From Flavobacteriaceae bacterium (GTDB lineage Bacteria > Bacteroidota > Bacteroidia > Flavobacteriales > Flavobacteriaceae): 61,328 nucleotides of DNA. Shown here piece after piece: positions 55,808-61,328 of this stretch (position 1 is the first letter of the stretch; the number at the start of each line of letters is the position of its first letter). Made by a program: the position numbers and the translations under genes. The notes beneath the pieces were generated by a model, which did no database searches, had not been told where the DNA came from, and worked only from the letters and a program-made list of their open reading frames with translations. Location: positions 1 through 61,328 of the forward strand of contig JAPKAF010000002.1 in the NCBI GenBank assembly GCA_028825365.1. Direction: 5' to 3'.

Positions 55808-57697
55808 ATGAAAAAAGGTAACATTAATGTATCTGTTGAAAATATATTCCCGTTAATTAAAAAATTTCTATATAGTGATCATGAGATATTTTTAAGAGAA
55901 CTAATTAGTAATGCAACTGATGCAACATTAAAATTAAAGCATCTATCATCGATAGGAAAAGAAAAAATTAAATATGGATCTCCATTTATTGAAGTTAAAA
56001 TTGATAAAAAAGGAAAGAAACTACACATTATAGATCAAGGTTTAGGAATGTCTGCTGATGAGATTGAAAAGTACATAAACCAGGTTGCTTTTTCTGGAGC
56101 TGAAGAGTTCCTAGAAAAATATAAAGATTCCGCTAAAGATTCTGGAATAATAGGACATTTTGGTCTTGGGTTTTATTCATCTTTCATGGTATCTAGTAAA
56201 GTTGAGATAATCTCAAAATCTTATAGAGGAGATGAAGCCGCTCACTGGTCATGTGACGGATCTCCAAACTTTACTTTAGAAAAATCAGACAAAAAAGAAA
56301 GAGGTACTGAAATAATTCTTCATATAGATAAAGACTCTAAAGAATTCTTAGAAGATTCAAAAATAACCGAGTTATTATCTAAGTATAACAAATTCATGCC
56401 TATTCCAATTAAATTTGGAACTAAGGAAGAAGAACTTCCTTTAGCTGAAAATGCTGAAAAAGATGCTGTAGCTGAAAAAGTAACTGTTGATAACATAATT
56501 AATAATCCTAATCCAGCTTGGACAAAGCAGCCTAAAGATTTAGAAGACCAAGATTATAAAAGTTTTTACAAGGAGCTTTATCCAATGCAATTCGAAGATC
56601 CATTATTTAACATTCACTTAAATGTAGATTACCCTTTTAACTTAACAGGTATATTATATTTTCCAAAAATAAATAATGACTTAAATGTTCAAAAAGATAG
56701 AATTCAACTGTATCAAAATCAAGTTTTTGTAACAGATAACGTAGAGGGCATAGTTCCTGAATTTTTAACCATGTTAAGAGGTGTTATAGATTCTCCTGAC
56801 ATTCCTTTGAATGTGTCTAGATCTTACTTACAAGCAGATGGTGCAGTTAAAAAAATATCTTCTTACATAAGTAGAAAAGTAGCGGATAAGTTAAATTCAC
56901 TCTTCAAAAATAATCGTGAAGATTTTGAAAAAAAATGGAATGACATAAAAATAGTTATCGAGTATGGAATGCTGAGTGAAGAAAAGTTTTTTGACAAGGC
57001 TGATAAATTTGCATTGTACCCTACAGTAAATGATGAGTATTTTACAATAGAAGAGTTAACTGCAAAAATAAAAGACACTCAAACTGACAAAGATGATAAG
57101 CTTGTAGTTTTATATACTTCTAACAAAGTTGAACAACACAGCTATATAGAAACTGCTAAAAACAAAGGCTATCAGGTTTTATTGTTAGACTCACCAATTA
57201 TTGGTCATTTAATTCAAAAACTAGAAACCTCAAAAGATAAAATTTCTTTTGTAAGGGTTGACTCAGATCATATAGATAACTTAATTAAAAAAGACGATAC
57301 TAAAATTTCTAAATTATCAGATGATGAAAAGAAAGAACTAGAAGAAGTCTTAAAGCTAGAAATACCTTCAGAAAAATTCACTGTGCAGCTAGAAAGTATG
57401 GACAGTAATGCTGAACCTTTTATAATCACTCAACCAGAATTCATGAGAAGAATGAAAGAGATGCAGCAATCCGGAGGTGGAGGTGGTATGTTCGGAATGG
57501 GTAATATGCCTGAAATGTATAACCTTACTGTAAATACTAATTCTGAACTTGTTGGACAGATTCTTAGTACCAAAACTAAGAAGAAACAATCCAGACTTAT
57601 AAGTCAAAGTTTAGATTTAGCAAAATTATCTCATGGCCTTCTAAAAGGGGAGGAATTAACAAACTTTATAAAAAGGAGTTATGAAATAATTAAATAA
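55808..57697 (+). CDS. htpG: Molecular chaperone HtpG (Hsp90)
   Basis: 629 aa from the ATG at 55808 (MKKGNINVSVENIF), the family start; the frame opens 16 codons earlier. GHKL ATPase motifs: LRELISNATDA, IIDQGLGMS and GHFGLGFYS. A middle domain and a C-terminal dimerisation domain follow. Assists folding under stress. A glycine/methionine-rich stretch (GGGGGMFGMGNMPEM) lies before the C-terminal end, an insertion common in Bacteroidota Hsp90. Terminator follows. Confidence 0.97.
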   Translation: MKKGNINVSVENIFPLIKKFLYSDHEIFLRELISNATDATLKLKHLSSIGKEKIKYGSPFIEVKIDKKGKKLHIIDQGLGMSADEIEKYINQVAFSGAEEFLEKYKDSAKDSGIIGHFGLGFYSSFMVSSKVEIISKSYRGDEAAHWSCDGSPNFTLEKSDKKERGTEIILHIDKDSKEFLEDSKITELLSKYNKFMPIPIKFGTKEEELPLAENAEKDAVAEKVTVDNIINNPNPAWTKQPKDLEDQDYKSFYKELYPMQFEDPLFNIHLNVDYPFNLTGILYFPKINNDLNVQKDRIQLYQNQVFVTDNVEGIVPEFLTMLRGVIDSPDIPLNVSRSYLQADGAVKKISSYISRKVADKLNSLFKNNREDFEKKWNDIKIVIEYGMLSEEKFFDKADKFALYPTVNDEYFTIEELTAKIKDTQTDKDDKLVVLYTSNKVEQHSYIETAKNKGYQVLLLDSPIIGHLIQKLETSKDKISFVRVDSDHIDNLIKKDDTKISKLSDDEKKELEEVLKLEIPSEKFTVQLESMDSNAEPFIITQPEFMRRMKEMQQSGGGGGMFGMGNMPEMYNLTVNTNSELVGQILSTKTKKKQSRLISQSLDLAKLSHGLLKGEELTNFIKRSYEIIK

Positions 57698-57714
57698 TCT
57701 TAAAATTTATAATT

Positions 57715-57757
57715 AAAACCTTCGTTATTATTACTATATAGCGGAGGTTTTTTTTTA
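57715..57757 (+). terminator. Rho-independent terminator after htpG
   Basis: Stem AAAACCTTCG (57715-57724) with CGGAGGTTTT (57742-57751), one G-T wobble, 17-base loop, then a T-rich tract of more than ten bases. Confidence 0.75.
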
Positions 57758-57819
57758 TTTTTTTTATAAAATCCTGACATATATTTAGCTATATTTACTC
57801 TCTTATTAATTAATAAATT

Positions 57820-59592
57820 ATGAAAAATTTAATTCTTTTTTGTTTACTATTTTTTGCAATTTCGTCGTGTGACCAAAAGTCCACTAAAATTGAAAATAAT
57901 TTAGAGTTTAATAATATTCTTGAAAACTATTATCAAGATGGCTTAAAACTAAACCCTATTAATGCAACCAATGAGGGTGATTCCAGATATAATGATAAAT
58001 TTCCAGAGCTGATTACAAATGATTATAAAAATAAGCAAGAAAAATATTATAATAAATATCTAAATGAGGTTTCAAAATTTAAGATGAATGATTTGTCTGA
58101 TGTAGACAAAATGAGCAAATCAATACTTGAGTGGGAATGTAAAACAAATCTTAAATCTCTAAGTTTTAACACCCAATATACTCCAATTGACCAAATGTGG
58201 TCTATACACTTAATAGTTGGGCAACTAGCTAGTGCTGAGGGAGCTCAACCATTTAAAACAATTTCTGATTATAACAATTGGCTAGTAAGGCTGGATGGAT
58301 ATATGAAATGGTTAGAAGATGCAGAAATTAAAATGAAAGAGGGTATGTCAGATGGTTATGTGTTACCAAAATCACTAATATCTAAAGTAATTCCACAAAT
58401 TAAAGCTCTAACAAATAGTGACTTAAAAAACAACCTTTTTTATAGTCCAATAAATAATTTTCCATCTGATTTCGATAAAGAAACTAAATCAAAACTTGAT
58501 AAAATATATTCTCTTAAAATCAAAGAAAAATTAATTCCAGCTCATGATAAATTATATCAATTTTTAAAAAATGAGTACTTAAAAGAGGGTAGGCTTTCTA
58601 GTGGAATAGATGATGTTCCAAATGGAAAAGAACTTTATAAGCATCTAATTAAGGTATTTACTACAACGGACATGACTGCTGACGAAATTCATTCTCTTGG
58701 TCTTTTAGAAGTTGCTAGAATATCTAGTGAGATGATAGAGATCAAAAATGAAGTAGGCTTCAAAGGCAGCTTAAAAGAATTCTTTAATTATGTAAGGGAA
58801 AATGATACTTTGATGCCATTTGAAACTGCTGAAGATGTATTAAAAAACTTTAATTCTATTCATGATAGGATGAAACCTCAAATTGAAAAAATGTTTGATT
58901 TAAAGCCTAAAACAAAATTTGAAGTAAGAAGAACAGAAACATTTAGAGAAAAATCTGCTAGTGCTGAATATAGTCCAGGATCTTTAGATGGTTCTAGACC
59001 AGGGATATTTTACACACCAATTCCAGATGCTACAAAATATAATACATATTCTGATGAATCTTTATTTCTACACGAAGCAATTCCTGGGCATCATTATCAA
59101 ATTTCATTAACACAGGAAAATGATTTACTACCTATGTTTAGAAAAACACTATGGTATAGTGGCTATGGAGAAGGCTGGGCTTTGTACTGTGAATCTTTAG
59201 GTAAAGAATTAGGTCTTTATGATGATCCATACCAATATTTCGGAATGCTTGGAGCAGAGATGCATAGAGCTATTCGTTTAGTAGTAGATACAGGTATACA
59301 TTCTAAGGGGTGGACTAGAGAAGAAGCTATTCAATATTCATTGGATAACGAGGCAGAAAGTGAAGCTGGTATAATTTCAGAAATCGAACGTTACATGGCT
59401 ATGCCTGGACAGGCACTTTCTTACAAAATTGGGCAATTAAAAATTAAAGAGCTAAGAAAACTGTCTCAACAAAAACTAGGAGATAATTTCAATATATCTG
59501 AATTCCATAATAAAGTTTTAGAATCCGGATGTGTACCTTTAGCCTTTTTAGAAAACAAAATTAATAACTGGATTAATTCAAAACTTAATTAA
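57820..59592 (+). CDS. DUF885 lipoprotein (putative zinc metallopeptidase)
   Basis: 590 aa. Lipobox AISSC (Cys17). DUF885 domain with the zinc motif HEAIPGHH (418-425), followed by GYGEGWALYCE; earlier YSPGSLDGSRPG, typical of the family. The family is an M3/M32-like metallopeptidase group of unknown substrate, here in the periplasm or outer leaflet. It directly precedes the next gene with no gap. Confidence 0.88.
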   Translation: MKNLILFCLLFFAISSCDQKSTKIENNLEFNNILENYYQDGLKLNPINATNEGDSRYNDKFPELITNDYKNKQEKYYNKYLNEVSKFKMNDLSDVDKMSKSILEWECKTNLKSLSFNTQYTPIDQMWSIHLIVGQLASAEGAQPFKTISDYNNWLVRLDGYMKWLEDAEIKMKEGMSDGYVLPKSLISKVIPQIKALTNSDLKNNLFYSPINNFPSDFDKETKSKLDKIYSLKIKEKLIPAHDKLYQFLKNEYLKEGRLSSGIDDVPNGKELYKHLIKVFTTTDMTADEIHSLGLLEVARISSEMIEIKNEVGFKGSLKEFFNYVRENDTLMPFETAEDVLKNFNSIHDRMKPQIEKMFDLKPKTKFEVRRTETFREKSASAEYSPGSLDGSRPGIFYTPIPDATKYNTYSDESLFLHEAIPGHHYQISLTQENDLLPMFRKTLWYSGYGEGWALYCESLGKELGLYDDPYQYFGMLGAEMHRAIRLVVDTGIHSKGWTREEAIQYSLDNEAESEAGIISEIERYMAMPGQALSYKIGQLKIKELRKLSQQKLGDNFNISEFHNKVLESGCVPLAFLENKINNWINSKLN

Positions 59593-61328
59593 ATGACAGT
59601 ACTAAAGTTTATTAAACTTACGTTTTTTTCCTTATTCTTTTTCTTTTCTATAAACTCATTTTCTCAGTTTAGTAAAACACATTATATCCCACCAATTAGC
59701 ACTAGTGGCTTTGGTTCATCTTCACCTGAAATTCAATACCTATATGTTTCTACTCCTAATGAAAACCCTGTTAATGTTATTATTACACCAATTGGTGGAA
59801 CTCCATTAGCAGTAACCGTTTCCAACTCACAGCCGTACGAATATTTTATGGGTGACGGGAGTGATACTAATTTTATTGCATTATCTGGAGATTCAGGTGC
59901 GGTATATACCGATAAAGGTTATATAATTGAAGGAGAAGATTTGATATATGTTTCAGCTAGACTATTTACTAGTAGTTCCTATTACCAAGCTGCTGGGTTA
60001 GTTAGTAAAGGTTTAGCAGCTCTTGGAAAAACTTTTAGGGTTGGTACTTTTGAAAGTGTAGGAAGTGATCCAGCTGGTAATTTTCTGAATTTTGTAAGTG
60101 TTTTAGCTACAGAAGATAATACCACTGTTAATTTTTCTGATTTCCCTAATGGTGCAACAATTATAAATAATGCAGCTACTAATGATATTCTACTAAACTC
60201 AGGGGAGAGTTATGTAATCGCTATACAACCAACTAGTGTTAATCCAGATAACGATAATGCAATGATAGGTGTACTGGTTGAGTCTGATAAGCCTATTGCA
60301 GTAAATTCTGGATCTATAACTGGAAGTAACCAAAATACGGACACTGATGCAAATGGGCAAGACGCCGGAATGGACCAAATTGTACCTTTAGAAAGAGTTG
60401 GCACAGAATACATATTTGTAAGAGGTATTGGTCCTGATCAAATTGAAAGACCACTAATCGTTGCTCATGAAGCAGACACAGAAGTATACGTGAATGGTGC
60501 ATTAGAGTTTACAATTGCTCTAGCCGGAGAACACTGGTCTATCCCATCTTCATTTTATGGAGTCTCATACGATCAGTACGATGTAGGTCCAGAAATTGGA
60601 GTATCGAGTAATATGTACGTTCAAACATCAAAACCAGCTTTCGCATATCAGTTTTTAGGAGGAATAAGGCCAGGTGTTGACGGTCCATTTGGAGCTGGAA
60701 CAGGCGTACCTAACCAAGGAATGTTTTTTGTTCCACCAATTAATTGTCAAACTCCTAGTATTGTAAATAATATTGCTGCAATCAATAAACTTGGTCCAGA
60801 TTTTACATTTGAAGGAGTTGTTACTATTGTAACAGAAACTGGATCTACAGTTTTAATTAACGGAACTGACATTGCTGGCTATCCAGGTGAAGTTCAGCCC
60901 GTAAATGGGAATACATTGTTTGAATCCTACACGGTTGAAGGCTTAACAGGAAATGTTTCTGTTGAATCCTCAAGCCAGGTATATGTTGCATCATTTGGGG
61001 CATATGATTATGCTACTTTTGGAGGATATTACTCAGGGTTTGCATACCAACCCGAAATTATTTTAGATGAAATATCCGTAGATTCAGAAGGTTGCATACC
61101 AAACCTAGAATTAAGATTAAATAGTATATCAACATTTGATCAGTATCAATGGTATTTTAATGGGGAAATTATTGATGGTGCAGTCGGAAATAGTTTCACT
61201 CCTACTGAACCTGGTTATTATCAAATTTCTGGTGCAGTGGATGATTGCCCAGGTTTATTACTTTCGGATGATATTCCTGTTAGTGCATGCCCACCTGACA
61301 CAGACTCCGATGGGGTAAATGATAATAT
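59593..61328 (+). CDS. Large secreted protein, IgGFc-binding-like repeats, partial (runs off the window)
   Basis: Open for 578 codons from ATG at 59593 to the right edge without a stop. A signal peptide (FFSLFFFFSINSFSQ, cleavage about 25) leads to a long domain with IgGFc-binding-like elements: DKPIAVNSGSIT, GMDQIVPLERVGTEYIFVRG and repeats about QTSKPAFAYQFLGG and SSQVYVASFGAYDY. Towards the edge an immunoglobulin-like domain (LRLNSISTFDQYQWYFNG) and an acidic PDTDSDGVNDN calcium-loop (thrombospondin type 3) start appear. Such proteins in flavobacteria end in a type B T9SS sorting domain, which would lie beyond the window. Starts right at the stop of the DUF885 gene. Confidence 0.82.
   Translation, partial: MTVLKFIKLTFFSLFFFFSINSFSQFSKTHYIPPISTSGFGSSSPEIQYLYVSTPNENPVNVIITPIGGTPLAVTVSNSQPYEYFMGDGSDTNFIALSGDSGAVYTDKGYIIEGEDLIYVSARLFTSSSYYQAAGLVSKGLAALGKTFRVGTFESVGSDPAGNFLNFVSVLATEDNTTVNFSDFPNGATIINNAATNDILLNSGESYVIAIQPTSVNPDNDNAMIGVLVESDKPIAVNSGSITGSNQNTDTDANGQDAGMDQIVPLERVGTEYIFVRGIGPDQIERPLIVAHEADTEVYVNGALEFTIALAGEHWSIPSSFYGVSYDQYDVGPEIGVSSNMYVQTSKPAFAYQFLGGIRPGVDGPFGAGTGVPNQGMFFVPPINCQTPSIVNNIAAINKLGPDFTFEGVVTIVTETGSTVLINGTDIAGYPGEVQPVNGNTLFESYTVEGLTGNVSVESSSQVYVASFGAYDYATFGGYYSGFAYQPEIILDEISVDSEGCIPNLELRLNSISTFDQYQWYFNGEIIDGAVGNSFTPTEPGYYQISGAVDDCPGLLLSDDIPVSACPPDTDSDGVNDN

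Noticed and set aside
1-61328. Defence island, prophage, insertion sequence, CRISPR array, tRNA or rRNA genes
   Set aside because: Looked for repeats, transposase or integrase motifs and RNA-like inverted structure; none was seen. Base composition and gene order look uniformly housekeeping, so no new multigene system is claimed.

Overview
The window is a dense, AT-rich (roughly 30% G+C by eye) block of chromosome from a member of the Bacteroidota, most probably a marine Flavobacteriaceae-type bacterium. The indications are: a type IX secretion (T9SS) C-terminal sorting domain on a subtilase; a GldI-like gliding-motility lipoprotein isomerase; BshC for bacillithiol; phylum-typical small families (DUF4295, DUF3810, WbqC); many promoters with the Bacteroidota -7 box TAnnTTTG; and starts without Shine-Dalgarno sequences. 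I saw no rRNA, tRNA, CRISPR array, insertion sequence, integrase or phage gene, and no gap above 300 bp without a gene.

Layout: (1) 1-6058, a leftward unit: TPR membrane protein, ribH, a small membrane protein, mutL, two rhomboid proteases and an EEP-family phosphatase/nuclease, meeting the tail of a WbqC gene. (2) 6184-8771, a rightward replication/repair unit (recF, lipoprotein, DUF721, CIA30-like), then a cold-shock gene. (3) 8847-12057, ndk leftward, then nrnA, gldI and a cyclophilin-FKBP lipoprotein. (4) 12127-19862, pepD, a DUF3810 membrane metallopeptidase candidate, two exported amidohydrolase-like proteins and a SpoU-type RNA methyltransferase. (5) 19917-26677, stringent-response synthetase/hydrolase, Fur-type regulator, purA, an LptA/OstA-like protein and a class III aminotransferase. 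(6) 26759-30719, a TPR protein, two tandem DUF368 undecaprenyl-phosphate translocase candidates and aroE. (7) 30712-42943, leftward: mazG, T9SS subtilase, mnmA, yidC, pyrG, a LysM/periplasmic-binding fusion, guaA, bshC. (8) 43048-53042, an M14 carboxypeptidase, then leftward ftsY, DUF4295, rpmG, rpmB, cinA, FAH hydrolase, ExoX-like nuclease, 2-oxoacid dehydrogenase E2, glycosyltransferase and recR. (9) 53133-61328, sodium symporter, fabH, htpG, a DUF885 lipoprotein and the start of a large secreted protein that runs off the window.

Almost everything is housekeeping: nucleotide synthesis (purA, guaA, pyrG, ndk, mazG), repair (mutL, recF, recR), translation (rpmB, rpmG, mnmA), membrane biogenesis (yidC, ftsY, LptA-like, DUF368, fabH) and envelope proteases or isomerases. 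I found no obvious new multigene system. The better leads are a sigma54-like promoter with a tandem repeat before htpG, amidohydrolase modules that have lost their metal ligands, the tandem DUF368 pair, a MutL without the usual endonuclease motif, a LysM/LpoA-like fusion, a probable non-ATG start in the LptA-like/aminotransferase overlap, and promoters that would give leaderless mRNAs for nrnA and recR.
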